Shown here one piece after another: positions 55,983-64,000 of a stretch of 64,000 bases of DNA. The position numbers and the translations under genes are program-made. Source of the DNA: Moraxella atlantae NBRC 14588. Lineage in GTDB: Bacteria > Pseudomonadota > Gammaproteobacteria > Pseudomonadales > Moraxellaceae. Location of the stretch: the NCBI RefSeq assembly GCF_001591265.1, contig NZ_BCUL01000006.1, positions 1-64,000 of the forward strand. The letters are read 5' to 3'. A model generated the notes under the pieces. That model ran no database searches, was not told the origin of the DNA, and saw only the letters and a list, made by a program, of their open reading frames with translations. Numbering within the stretch: position 1 is the first letter of the stretch; the number at the start of each line of letters is the position of its first letter.

Positions 55983-56723
55983 TTAGCGAAAAAACAATGC
56001 CACGATGATGATCAACGCCACGATCACAACGACGGCAATAGCAACGGTGCTATGCTTGCTGCCTTGTTTGGCAAGCTCGTGGTGATCCTCGCTGGCGGTT
56101 GGCAATAATGCAGGTGCAGGGTCGCTGGGTGTTGGCGCAGGTACGGCGGCTTTGGGCATAACATCATCAGTTGCTGTGGGCGTTGGCACAGGGGCAGGCT
56201 GTGGCTGCTTGGTAACAGGTACGGGGCTGATGGTTGGTGTGTCGATATTGGTGGTGGCGGTGTTGTGAATCGCGTTATCTGTGGCAAAATCTTTGGCTGT
56301 CGGTGATTCGTGGCTGATGGTATAAACGTCTGTGGTCTGTGCATTAGGCGTGGTGAGCATCGCCTCAAGCGCGTCCATACCGTCGGCTAAGTCATCGCTT
56401 GCCACTACGAATGCCAATTCTGCAAACGCGACTTCATCACCAGGCTGCAGCGCGACAGGGGCATCTGCAATACGGCTGCCATTGACGAATGTACCATTTG
56501 CTGAACCCAAATCCTGCAACCACACTTGCCCATCTTGTACTGTCAAACGTGCGTGTTGGCGTGAGACTTGCCCACTTGCCAATACGATATCATTTTGTGC
56601 ATTGCGTCCGACGGTCAAGTCGCGATCAATATCCAAGGTTAAATCACTCAACGCGGGCGATAAGCCAATCAGCTGCCATGTCAAGGGTGATTGGGTGGTC
56701 GGTGATGTGGGCGTTGTAGACAT
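55983..56723 (-). CDS. FHA-domain membrane protein
   Basis: 246 residues. The N-terminal forkhead-associated domain (about residues 22-110) has the phosphothreonine-binding hallmarks VGRNAQNDIVL, GQVSRQHARL and LGSANGTFVNG. A Pro/Thr/Ala-rich linker follows, then a single C-terminal helix (VAIAVVVIVALIIIVALFF) as a tail anchor. FHA domains read Thr phosphorylation, but no kinase gene is nearby. It lies 70 bases after gspD on the same strand, so it may be linked to type II secretion, or may be an independent passenger. Confidence 0.85.
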   Translation of the reverse strand: MSTTPTSPTTQSPLTWQLIGLSPALSDLTLDIDRDLTVGRNAQNDIVLASGQVSRQHARLTVQDGQVWLQDLGSANGTFVNGSRIADAPVALQPGDEVAFAELAFVVASDDLADGMDALEAMLTTPNAQTTDVYTISHESPTAKDFATDNAIHNTATTNIDTPTISPVPVTKQPQPAPVPTPTATDDVMPKAAVPAPTPSDPAPALLPTASEDHHELAKQGSKHSTVAIAVVVIVALIIIVALFFR

Positions 56724-56792
56724 GGCAATATCTCTTAAATGGTTGAATTTATGACAATTTGAAGTGGCTATTTGGGGGCAATTTGCTCAAGT

Positions 56793-59186
56793 TTAGGGAT
56801 TTGGCGCGGTGGTGTCAAGCACAGGGATAACGGCAGGTGGCGTGGGTATCACGGTGATCGGTGTGCTATTTGCACCAGACGCGGTCACGCTGACAGGCGC
56901 GACAGGTGGGTTATCACGTGTGTTGACGGTTTGGGATATGCTGCGCCCTGCAACGGGTGTGTTGGTTAGGTTTTGTGCAGTCGGGCGTACCAAATCATTG
57001 GTTGCAATGTTAATTTCGCCCTGACGTGGCACAGGTGCAGGGTTTGGATACATCGGTGGAACATTGAGCGGTAGCTGCTTGAGCGTGCCGTTTTTGTCAA
57101 TCACCAGTTGCATGGTGCGAATGCCGTCAAGGCTGCGCTCGGTGACACTGGCAACCGCGCTGCCATTGCGTAAAATTGTTGGCTGCAAGAACACGATTAG
57201 GTTGGTTTTGTCGGCATTTTTACTTTTTGAGCGGAACAAACCGCCGATGCCTGGCAGGTCACCCAAACCTGGGACTTTTTGTTGGTTATAAGTGCTGTTG
57301 TCGCGCATCAAGCCACCAAGCGCGATGGTTTGCTGATCATCTGCCAATACGGTGGTACGAATCAGGTTTTTGTTGGTCACCACGCCGCTGGTGTTGTTGA
57401 GTGTGCTTTCAACCAATGATGACACTTCTTGTGATATCTCAAGGCGTACTGTGCCATTTTCGCCGATATGTGGAATGACGTTGAGGTTTACACCAACATC
57501 TTGCCGTGTGATGGTCTGAAACGGATTGGTTGAGCTGTTGCCATTGGTGGTGTAAGAACCTGTGACAAACGGTACGTTTTGCCCAACCAAGATATTGGCT
57601 TTTTCATTGTCTAACGTGACGATAGACGGCATGGACAGCAAGTTGGCGCTGTTGGTTTTGTCAATAGCCTGTAAAATCGCGCCATAAAATTCGCGGTTGC
57701 CGCTGCTATTGACGCGGCTATCCCCCAAGCCTAAAAACGCGCCTGATACCGCGGCGGCGGCTGAACCTGGTGTTTTTTTGATGACCTCGGTGGCAAGGTT
57801 AGTCAGCCCTGCGCCAACGTTGCTAAAATTGACAATCCCGATGCCGCTGTTGGCACTGCCCAATGCCCACTGTACACCAAGCTGCTGTGTGTCGTTGCCC
57901 GATACTTCCATAATAGCCGCTTGAATCAATACTTGGTCGCGGCGGCTGTCTAGCTGCTCAATGGCGGCTTCAATTTCAGGCATCAGCTCAGGGCTGGCAT
58001 TGACGATCACCGAATTTTGGGTTTGATCCGCGATGATGCTAAAGGGTCGTCCTGTGTTACTGGTGCTGTTGGTGCTTGCGGTGTTGGTTGTGCTGGTGCT
58101 GATCGGTGAGCCTGTCGGCGAGCTTTCGTTGGTGGTATTGGTGTTTGTGGTGGTCGAATTTGTGTTGTTGTTGTCAAACATTGACGTGGCTTGTAAGGTG
58201 CTGGGGTCGCCTGCGCTGTTGATCGATTGGTAAGCAAGCAAAGCGCGCAGCATGTCAGCGATGTGTGGCGCGCTGGCATATTTGAGGCGAAACACGCGTA
58301 AGCCGCTTAGGCGTTTGGATGAAACGGTATCAAGCTGCTCGACCATTTGGCGCACTTTGGCGGTCAGCTCGGGGCTGCCTTTGACCAATAGACGATCAGC
58401 GGCAGGGTCAGCAATCAAGCTGATCAGCCCGTTACTGCCACTGCTGCTAACACCGCTACCTTGCCCACCCTGCCCTTGTGCTGAAGCACTGCTTGTGCCG
58501 CCGCCTGCCGTGCCAATCAATGAATTGAGCAGATCCATCATACGTTTGGGATCAACATGGCGCAACGGGATGACGGTGAGCTGATCATTGACGTTGTTAT
58601 CAAGGTTGGCAATCAGCTTGGCGTATTCGTTGAGGTGGTCGGCACGGTCGGATAAAATCACCGCGTTGAGGCTGTTTACCGCTGTGGCGTTGGCATACGG
58701 TGGCATCATCGGGCGCAAGACATTTAAGATGTCATTGGCATTGGTATTGGTGAGGTAAAAAATCCGTGTCGTCATCTGGCTGCCGCTGCTGCGTCCGCGC
58801 AAATCCACGTCAATACCCGACTGCTTGGCTACCGAATCAGGCACCAGCTCGGTGATATCGCCGCGATTGATGGCGACAATGCCGTTGACTTTCATCACCG
58901 CCAAAAACAAATCGTACACTTCTTGTTCGGATAAGGTTTTGTTGGCAATTACGGTGACATTGCCATTGACACGTGGGTCAAGCACAAAGTTTTTGTGCGT
59001 GATACTGGCAACTTGGTCAATAAACGCTTTGATATCCGCGTCTTGCAGGTGCACTTTGTAGCCTGTTTCGGCATGTGCGACAAGACTTGTCAGCCCCGTA
59101 GCAGCAAGTAAGCACGTACCCAACCAAGCGCGGGCAAAAGACTTTGACAACCGCAGCGATGCGGCAAATCGAGGTTGAGCGTTCAT
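56793..59186 (-). CDS. gspD: Type II secretion system secretin GspD
   Basis: 797 residues from the ATG at 59186 behind AGGA; an upstream GTG at 59225 would add an unlikely leader. The outer-membrane channel of the type II secretion system. A signal peptide ends near AHA, followed by the N0 domain (YKVHLQDADIKAFIDQVASIT), N1-N3 domains with a Ser/Asn/Thr/Gly-rich insertion in N3, and the secretin core (VPFVTGSYTTNG, VGVNLNVIPHIGENGTVRLEI, GGLMRD..VPGLGDLPGIGGLFRSK). The tail is Pro/Asn-rich. It follows gspC. Confidence 0.94.
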   Translation of the reverse strand: MNAQPRFAASLRLSKSFARAWLGTCLLAATGLTSLVAHAETGYKVHLQDADIKAFIDQVASITHKNFVLDPRVNGNVTVIANKTLSEQEVYDLFLAVMKVNGIVAINRGDITELVPDSVAKQSGIDVDLRGRSSGSQMTTRIFYLTNTNANDILNVLRPMMPPYANATAVNSLNAVILSDRADHLNEYAKLIANLDNNVNDQLTVIPLRHVDPKRMMDLLNSLIGTAGGGTSSASAQGQGGQGSGVSSSGSNGLISLIADPAADRLLVKGSPELTAKVRQMVEQLDTVSSKRLSGLRVFRLKYASAPHIADMLRALLAYQSINSAGDPSTLQATSMFDNNNTNSTTTNTNTTNESSPTGSPISTSTTNTASTNSTSNTGRPFSIIADQTQNSVIVNASPELMPEIEAAIEQLDSRRDQVLIQAAIMEVSGNDTQQLGVQWALGSANSGIGIVNFSNVGAGLTNLATEVIKKTPGSAAAAVSGAFLGLGDSRVNSSGNREFYGAILQAIDKTNSANLLSMPSIVTLDNEKANILVGQNVPFVTGSYTTNGNSSTNPFQTITRQDVGVNLNVIPHIGENGTVRLEISQEVSSLVESTLNNTSGVVTNKNLIRTTVLADDQQTIALGGLMRDNSTYNQQKVPGLGDLPGIGGLFRSKSKNADKTNLIVFLQPTILRNGSAVASVTERSLDGIRTMQLVIDKNGTLKQLPLNVPPMYPNPAPVPRQGEINIATNDLVRPTAQNLTNTPVAGRSISQTVNTRDNPPVAPVSVTASGANSTPITVIPTPPAVIPVLDTTAPNP

Positions 59187-59267
59187 AACATTCCTAACAG
59201 GGTTTCTTGCTAACAGGTTTTTCACCTTGCACTACATTAACAAAATTTTTTTACCACATACAAGCAT

Positions 59268-60254
59268 TTAAAATGATTGGCGCACAGTGATGACTTGATC
59301 GCCGCGCTGGACTTGGATTTGGGCGTTGCCCGATTGGCGCACTTGCTTGAGCAATTCGGCATCCTGCTGTGGGCTTACGCCAACGTTTTGCCCGTTTACC
59401 GACACCACACGATCACCCGTTTGCAAGCCCAGCCGACTTTTTAGCCCTGCTGGTGTGCCATCGGTGACCAAATAGCCCTCACCTGTTGCGGCAACACCCA
59501 TTTGGCTGAGGTAGGCGGCAGGGTTTTGCTCAAGGTTGTTAATCGCGCCTGTCAGTGCTTTTCTTGCGCCTGTCTCAGACGGTGCAGCAGCGACAGGATT
59601 GTTTGAGCTAGCAGGTTCGCTGGGGTCGTCGCGTTCGCGCTCATGATCAGGATTGCCACTTGGTGCTGTATTGGCAGACATGGCATCACTTAGGCTAGGC
59701 GATGGGGGTAACAAGCTATTGCTACCTGCTTCACTTTGTTTGGCGCGGATGGCATCGCTTTGGTCAAGGGCGAACGGCTCACCAAATTTCACTTCAACCT
59801 GTTGCCCGTTGGCAGCTAGCAATACGATGTGATCGGCATGCACGGCAAACAGTTTGTAATCGGTATCACCAATCGGGTCACCAACGCGCACGCTCTGGGT
59901 TTTGCCACCTGCGTTGAGAATAGCAAATGACAGCCGTGCAGGATTTGCCACAGTCACACCCAACACCTTGATATCTGGCGGCGGCTCAGGCATGGTCTGC
60001 TCGGGTGTTGGCGTGGTGGGTTGGGCGAATATATCCAGCGCATTGCTACTCATTGGCGCACTGTCGGTCGGCTGCAAGGCAACAGGCGGCAAGTTGGGGA
60101 TGACTGGTGGAGCAAGCACCAGCCATATCAGCCGTGCAACCGTCCATGCCAACCACACCAACATCAGCAATAACAGCAACGGATAAAATTTTGTCAACAT
60201 ATTGGCGGTGGCAGCGTTATTTGGCGCATGAGCAGCGCGAAGCGGTTTTTTCAT
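59268..60254 (-). CDS. gspC: Type II secretion system protein GspC
   Basis: 328 residues. An inner-membrane bitopic protein linking the secretin to the platform. A membrane helix at about residues 25-48, a Pro-rich stretch, the HR domain (IKVLGVTVANPARLSFAIL..., KTQSVRVGDPIGDTDYKL) and a C-terminal PDZ domain (VTDGTPAGLKSRLGLQTGDRVVSVNGQNV). A Ser/Pro/Asn-rich linker separates HR and PDZ. It lies 12 bases after gspN. Confidence 0.92.
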   Translation of the reverse strand: MKKPLRAAHAPNNAATANMLTKFYPLLLLLMLVWLAWTVARLIWLVLAPPVIPNLPPVALQPTDSAPMSSNALDIFAQPTTPTPEQTMPEPPPDIKVLGVTVANPARLSFAILNAGGKTQSVRVGDPIGDTDYKLFAVHADHIVLLAANGQQVEVKFGEPFALDQSDAIRAKQSEAGSNSLLPPSPSLSDAMSANTAPSGNPDHERERDDPSEPASSNNPVAAAPSETGARKALTGAINNLEQNPAAYLSQMGVAATGEGYLVTDGTPAGLKSRLGLQTGDRVVSVNGQNVGVSPQQDAELLKQVRQSGNAQIQVQRGDQVITVRQSF

Positions 60255-60266
60255 ACGTACCTTGCC

Positions 60267-61088
60267 CTAACGTAATGCGCCGATCGGCTGACGGGTGGTG
60301 ACAATCACGCTGTCATCCACGCCTTTGCCTTGGTATTTTGGCATGGTTTTGAGCAGTCGCTGGGTCAAAGCAACATCCAGCATGCCATCGTTATCCAAAC
60401 GCAAATCCCCAAGCCGCTGCCCTTGTTCATTGGTTAAGGCCAAGTGCAGCGTTGCGCCGTTTGTACTGGCATTGTTGGCACCGCGCGCCATTTCACTGCT
60501 GAGCGTGCCCAAAATCGTTGGTAAGTTGAGCTGATACACGCGCCCTGCGTTGGGGTAGCCAACCTCACCACCTGCCCAGTTGAGCGTGCCCTCTGCTTTG
60601 GGATAACCTTGTTTGGTTTTCTTGACTTGCACGTTTTTAAGTACCAGCGGCGTGTCAGGCAGTTGCCAATCAACCAGCTGGCGCAGTGTTTCAGGCGCGA
60701 TTTTCCCAGATAAATCAATGACTTGCCATGCTTTGCGACCAAGCGCGATGTCACCTGTCAAGTGCGTTTGGCGGCTATCGATTTTGACGGCAAACCCCAT
60801 ATTGCCCGTCAATGAACGCCACGGCTGCCACTGCCAATCCACCGTACCAACCAGCGGCTGATTGGGGCGCACGCCTAGCTGCCAGTTGGCTTGCCCGTGC
60901 CACAGATTGCCCGACACGTGCTGCAAGTAAGGATTATTGGGTGCAAATTTTTTGACCAACCACGCGGCTGGCAGCTGTACGATCAAGCTTGCAGCAAATA
61001 ACAGCAACCCAAGCAGCCACCACCACGGTGACGGGCGACGCGCAGGCATATCCGCCGCGTTTGCTGAAGTCAAAGCCAAACTTGCCAC
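60267..61088 (-). CDS. gspN: Type II secretion system protein GspN
   Basis: 273 residues. One N-terminal membrane helix (WWWLLGLLLFAASLIVQLPAAWL) and a periplasmic domain, as in GspN/XcpP-like accessory proteins. Recognisable parts are VSGNLWHGQANWQLG, VDWQWQPWRSL and VQLNLPTILGTLSSEMARG-like strands. The GTG start at 61088 has an excellent ribosome site (AAAGGGGG, nine bases away); the alternative ATG at 61049 lies too close to its purines. It heads gspN-gspC-gspD. Confidence 0.85.
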   Translation of the reverse strand: MASLALTSANAADMPARRPSPWWWLLGLLLFAASLIVQLPAAWLVKKFAPNNPYLQHVSGNLWHGQANWQLGVRPNQPLVGTVDWQWQPWRSLTGNMGFAVKIDSRQTHLTGDIALGRKAWQVIDLSGKIAPETLRQLVDWQLPDTPLVLKNVQVKKTKQGYPKAEGTLNWAGGEVGYPNAGRVYQLNLPTILGTLSSEMARGANNASTNGATLHLALTNEQGQRLGDLRLDNDGMLDVALTQRLLKTMPKYQGKGVDDSVIVTTRQPIGALR

Positions 61089-61220
61089 GCCGTCATACCC
61101 CCTTTGCTCACCTTACACTCGCCTTTCATCTCACCAAGCAAACACGCTAGCATAACGCCTAAATTTGACAAAATGATGGCAATCCAAACCATGTGCGCTC
61201 AAATTATCATCCTAGTTTGT

Positions 61221-63380
61221 CTAACGCGCGCGATCGTCTGCTAGCACATACGCGTACGCGGTTTTGCGCCCAGCATCGTTGTAGTCCCAGTACACGCCTT
61301 GCACCTCAGGCTCAAAACCTGGCAAGCGATTCACGCCATCTTCTAATGCCAAAAAGTAGTTCAACACCGCGCCGTCCCAAATCTCTCCTGGTACGATACA
61401 GTATACACCAGGCGGATACGGCAACGCACCTTCCATAGCAATGCGTCCGCGAATCTCGCTAAGTGGTACCAACTCAATCTGATTTTTGATAAATGCCACA
61501 TGGGCATCAAACGCACTCATGGCAACTTTAGGACGGTGCGCGCGCTCAAACATTTGTTTTTGCAATTGATTGAGCTGATATTGCTTATAAAAGTCGTGCA
61601 GCTGTTGGCATAGCTGATTAATACTCAACGCACGGTAATGCACAAACGCCTTGGCAAGCGTTGGCAACACATCACTGACAGGGCTGTCATCACGAATATG
61701 ACGCTCAAAACGCACAATCCGCGCCACCAAATGCTGAAATTTTGCCAACGTCTCGGCAGGGGTGAGTAAAAACAAAATCGAATTGAGATCTGCCTTTTCA
61801 GGAATCACCGAGCTTTCACGCAGATAATGGGCTAAAATTGCCGCAGGAATCCCCGTGGACTGGTATTCGCCTGTTTGCATATCGATGCCGGGTGTGGTCA
61901 GTAGTAGCTTACACGGATCGATAAAGTACTGATTTTGAGCATAATGATTAAAGTCATGCCAACGCGCGCCTGCCTCAAAACGGAAAAACCGAATATCATT
62001 GGCGATTACTTCGGTGTCATAATCTTGCCACGGTTTGCCGTCAATTGTCGGTGGCACAAATGGCAAAATTAACTCACAGGTATCAAGCAGCATTTTACGC
62101 GCCTCAATCGCACCGACCACGCACTCATGCCACATACGCTGCCCTGCCTTGCCTTCATGCATTTTGGCATTGACATCCAGTGAAGCAAATAGCGGATAAA
62201 ACGGGCTTGTCGAGACGTGCATCATAAACGAATTATTAAAGCGTTTGTGATTGACATAACGCGCCTGCCCACGAATATGGTTGTCTTTTTTGTGGATCTG
62301 TGAGGCTTGCGAAAACCCTGCCTGCTGCTTGTGTACCGATTGGGTCACCAAAATACCTGGATCATCTTCGCCCAACTCAAGCAGCAACGGCGAACAATCG
62401 CGCATCATCGGGATAAACTGCTCATAGCCGACCCACGCGCTATCAAACAAAATGTAATCGCACAAATGCCCAATTTTTTCTACCACTTGGCGCGCATTGT
62501 AAATCGTGCCATCATACGTACCCAACTGAATCACCGCCAAACGCAGCGGACGTGGTGCATCAGCACGTTCAGGCGCGACCTCACGAATACGCGCACGAAT
62601 TTCAGCTTCCTCAAAACAATACGCAGGAATACCGCCGATCAAGCCGTACGCGTTGCGGTCGGTTTCTAGATACACAGGCGTACCGCCTGCCATCGTTAGC
62701 GCGCCTTGATACACCGATTTATGATTATTACGGTCAAACAACACCAAATCGCCGTGCGTCACCAACGCCCCAATGGCGATTTTGTTTGATGATGACGTGC
62801 CATTGAGCACAAAATACGTCTTATCTGCATTAAACACCTTGGCGGCATGGGCTTGCGCCTCATAGGCAGGGCCTTCATGAATCAGCAAATCGCCTAAACG
62901 TACATCGGCGTTGCACGAATCGGCGCGAAACAACGGCTCGCCAAAATACAAATAAAACCGCCGCCCCGATGGATGCTTGCGAAAAAACTGCCCACCTTGG
63001 TGCCCTGGGCAATCAAACGCCGCGTTGCCGTAATCGGTGTACTCCATCAATGCCTGAAAAAACGGCGGATCCAGCGTGGCGATATAATCACTTGCCGCGG
63101 CATTGACTAACTGCCCGTTGTAATACTTTTGGTCATCGGCAAGCTCAAGCACACCATATACATGCGGCAGCCACTCATCGGGCACGCTATCGCCGTACTT
63201 GATCGCCACAAACGTTGGGATATCAAAGCCCAAACTGTCCAATTCCTCATGCACAAACGGCAAATCCGCCATCGTCACCACCACCGCCGCGATGTTGGTA
63301 AAATCTGTCGAATCCAGCCCAATCGTGCGATAATTAACATTTAAAGCATATTCAATGCCTGCGCTGATGGCGATTTTCAT
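61221..63380 (-). CDS. Ornithine/lysine/arginine decarboxylase, probably ornithine decarboxylase
   Basis: 719 residues of the fold-type I PLP decarboxylase family (SpeC/SpeF/CadA/AdiA). The N-terminal wing domain is followed by the PLP domain with FDCPGHQGGQFF, NGTSSSNKIA and the cofactor lysine in TQSVHKQQAGFSQ. The C-terminal domain ends with GRIAMEGALPYPPGVYCIVPGE. Length and the CPGHQGG variant are closest to biosynthetic ornithine decarboxylase, which makes putrescine. No transporter (potE/cadB) is adjacent, arguing against an inducible acid-stress role. Confidence 0.88.
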   Translation of the reverse strand: MKIAISAGIEYALNVNYRTIGLDSTDFTNIAAVVVTMADLPFVHEELDSLGFDIPTFVAIKYGDSVPDEWLPHVYGVLELADDQKYYNGQLVNAAASDYIATLDPPFFQALMEYTDYGNAAFDCPGHQGGQFFRKHPSGRRFYLYFGEPLFRADSCNADVRLGDLLIHEGPAYEAQAHAAKVFNADKTYFVLNGTSSSNKIAIGALVTHGDLVLFDRNNHKSVYQGALTMAGGTPVYLETDRNAYGLIGGIPAYCFEEAEIRARIREVAPERADAPRPLRLAVIQLGTYDGTIYNARQVVEKIGHLCDYILFDSAWVGYEQFIPMMRDCSPLLLELGEDDPGILVTQSVHKQQAGFSQASQIHKKDNHIRGQARYVNHKRFNNSFMMHVSTSPFYPLFASLDVNAKMHEGKAGQRMWHECVVGAIEARKMLLDTCELILPFVPPTIDGKPWQDYDTEVIANDIRFFRFEAGARWHDFNHYAQNQYFIDPCKLLLTTPGIDMQTGEYQSTGIPAAILAHYLRESSVIPEKADLNSILFLLTPAETLAKFQHLVARIVRFERHIRDDSPVSDVLPTLAKAFVHYRALSINQLCQQLHDFYKQYQLNQLQKQMFERAHRPKVAMSAFDAHVAFIKNQIELVPLSEIRGRIAMEGALPYPPGVYCIVPGEIWDGAVLNYFLALEDGVNRLPGFEPEVQGVYWDYNDAGRKTAYAYVLADDRAR

Positions 63381-63613
63381 CGTCGTTGCTCCCGCTGCAT
63401 CTGGCTAACTGCCGTCTGGCAATTATTTCATTATCATATAAAAAGTGAGTCGTTGAAAAGATAAAACCTAAAGCTAACAAACCATCAATTTTTGCCGCCT
63501 ATCTTACCCGAAAAGCTGCGCCAACACCACCCAAACACACATAGCCTGTATTTATCACATCGGCAACATGTGACCGTCACAAAAAAAATTTGGCAAAAAT
63601 CGCATAAAAATAC
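63381..63613. other. Intergenic region upstream of tRNA-Glu
   Basis: About 230 bases between the decarboxylase start and the tRNA-Glu promoter. AT-rich, with no gene or obvious structure. Confidence 0.4.
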
Positions 63614-63642
63614 TTGACGCGTCCTGCCAAAACCACTATCAT
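63614..63642 (+). promoter_or_regulatory. Sigma-70 promoter of tRNA-Glu
   Basis: TTGACG at 63614-63619 and TATCAT at 63637-63642 are separated by 17 bases, followed by a CG-containing discriminator. It lies about 53 bases before the tRNA. Confidence 0.75.
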
Positions 63643-63694
63643 ATACTTCCCGCTTGGGCAAGGTGCTTTATAGCACATCCTAATAGTCTTCTGC

Positions 63695-63770
63695 GTCCCC
63701 ATCGTCTAGAGGCCTAGGACATCGCCCTTTCACGGCGGTAACCGGGGTTCGAATCCCCGTGGGGACGCCA
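63695..63770 (+). tRNA. tRNA-Glu (anticodon TTC)
   Basis: 76 bases including CCA. The acceptor stem is GTCCCCA/TGGGGAC, the anticodon loop CTTTCAC and the T-arm GTTCGAATC. This tRNA is also the substrate of the TruD enzyme encoded at 43.9 kb. Confidence 0.97.
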
Positions 63771-63780
63771 CTTATTTCAA

Positions 63781-63813
63781 AATCGCCCGTCTATTGAGAT
63801 GGGCGATTTTTTT
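63781..63813 (+). terminator. Intrinsic terminator after tRNA-Glu
   Basis: ATCGCCC at 63782-63788 pairs with GGGCGAT at 63801-63807, followed by a run of T. It starts 11 bases after the tRNA. Confidence 0.9.
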
Positions 63814-63845
63814 GTGTCAAATTTGCCAGCAACACGACGACACCA

Positions 63846-64000
63846 CTAAGTGTGCACGAGCCACGCCTCAGCAAATACGATATCTTCGGCAAAGGTCAGC
63901 TTAATGTTGCTGTGGCTACCCTCAACCAACAACGGATAATCGCATGGCTGTGTCGCAAAATGCTCAAACAAACTGGCTTCATCGGTAAAGCCTAGCCCCA
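63846..64000 (-). CDS. ispD: 2-C-methyl-D-erythritol 4-phosphate cytidylyltransferase, C-terminal part
   Basis: The last 51 codons of a gene continuing past the window edge. The reading GLGFTDEASLFEHF...PLLVEGSHSNIKLTFAEDIVF matches the IspD C-terminus, with the TDEAS and VEG-NIK motifs that contact the substrate. IspD makes CDP-methylerythritol in the non-mevalonate isoprenoid pathway. The product ends in AEAWLVHT. Confidence 0.8.
   Translation of the reverse strand, partial: GLGFTDEASLFEHFATQPCDYPLLVEGSHSNIKLTFAEDIVFAEAWLVHT

Overview
The window looks like a chromosomal segment of a Moraxellaceae gammaproteobacterium, most probably Moraxella osloensis (Faucicola) or a close relative. The reasons are the protein flavour of the core genes, the Pseudomonas/Acinetobacter-type divergent fur/bamE pair, the truD, ftsK, trxB, aat, bpt block, the tRNA-tuf operon, and the moderate GC content with AT-rich intergenic DNA. 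The species is inferred from overall character; there is no 16S gene here to settle it.

Layout. 0-12 kb is core metabolism: fadD, parC, gshB, pyrE, a hypothetical, a YeeZ-like reductase, nadC, ampD, murJ and fur. 12.4-13.6 kb is an IS200/IS605-type element carrying only a broken tnpB, placed between fur and bamE. 13.7-22.5 kb holds bamE, rnfH, a multipass transporter, a stress cluster (two TerD-family proteins, an AIM24-like protein, a TerC/DUF475 membrane protein), a Fur-box-preceded tonB-exbB-exbD operon and a small membrane protein. 22.9-36.2 kb is an AT-richer copper-resistance island: P-type ATPase, DUF305 protein, CopB, CopA multicopper oxidase, DUF411 lipoprotein, cytochrome c, two small periplasmic proteins and a CopRS two-component system. 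It is bracketed by a 5' fragment of tatA (next to a transposase fragment) and a 5' fragment of lgt, and an IS3-family element sits between the structural genes and copRS. 36.3-42 kb is a phosphate-scavenging group (phytase-like esterase lipoprotein, 5'-nucleotidase, PiT transporter) with a candidate Pho box. 42-53.6 kb returns to core genes: UvrD-like helicase, truD, ftsK, trxB, aat, bpt, rimI, tuf. Four tRNA genes follow in the classical Thr-Tyr-Gly-Thr-tuf order. Beyond them lie an IS607-like element with an intact tnpB, type II secretion genes gspN-gspC-gspD with an FHA protein, an ornithine decarboxylase, tRNA-Glu and the end of ispD.

The most interesting signals are non-coding. (1) Two nearly identical ~340-bp elements lie in opposite orientation at 4.6-5.0 kb and 48.6-49.0 kb. 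They carry the same ends as the IS605-type tnpB element but have a non-coding interior folding into a series of perfect stem-loops; one copy supplies the stop codon of gshB. (2) A ~60-bp double-hairpin element is inserted in two unrelated transposase genes (tnpB at 12.5 kb, IS3 at 33.2 kb), and both hairpins show compensatory base changes between the copies. It is open in one reading frame in both, reminiscent of Rickettsia palindromic elements. (3) Two copper-island genes appear frameshifted at their signal peptides. (4) PhoB/OmpR-type direct repeats with 11-bp period lie upstream of the copper genes and between the phosphate genes.
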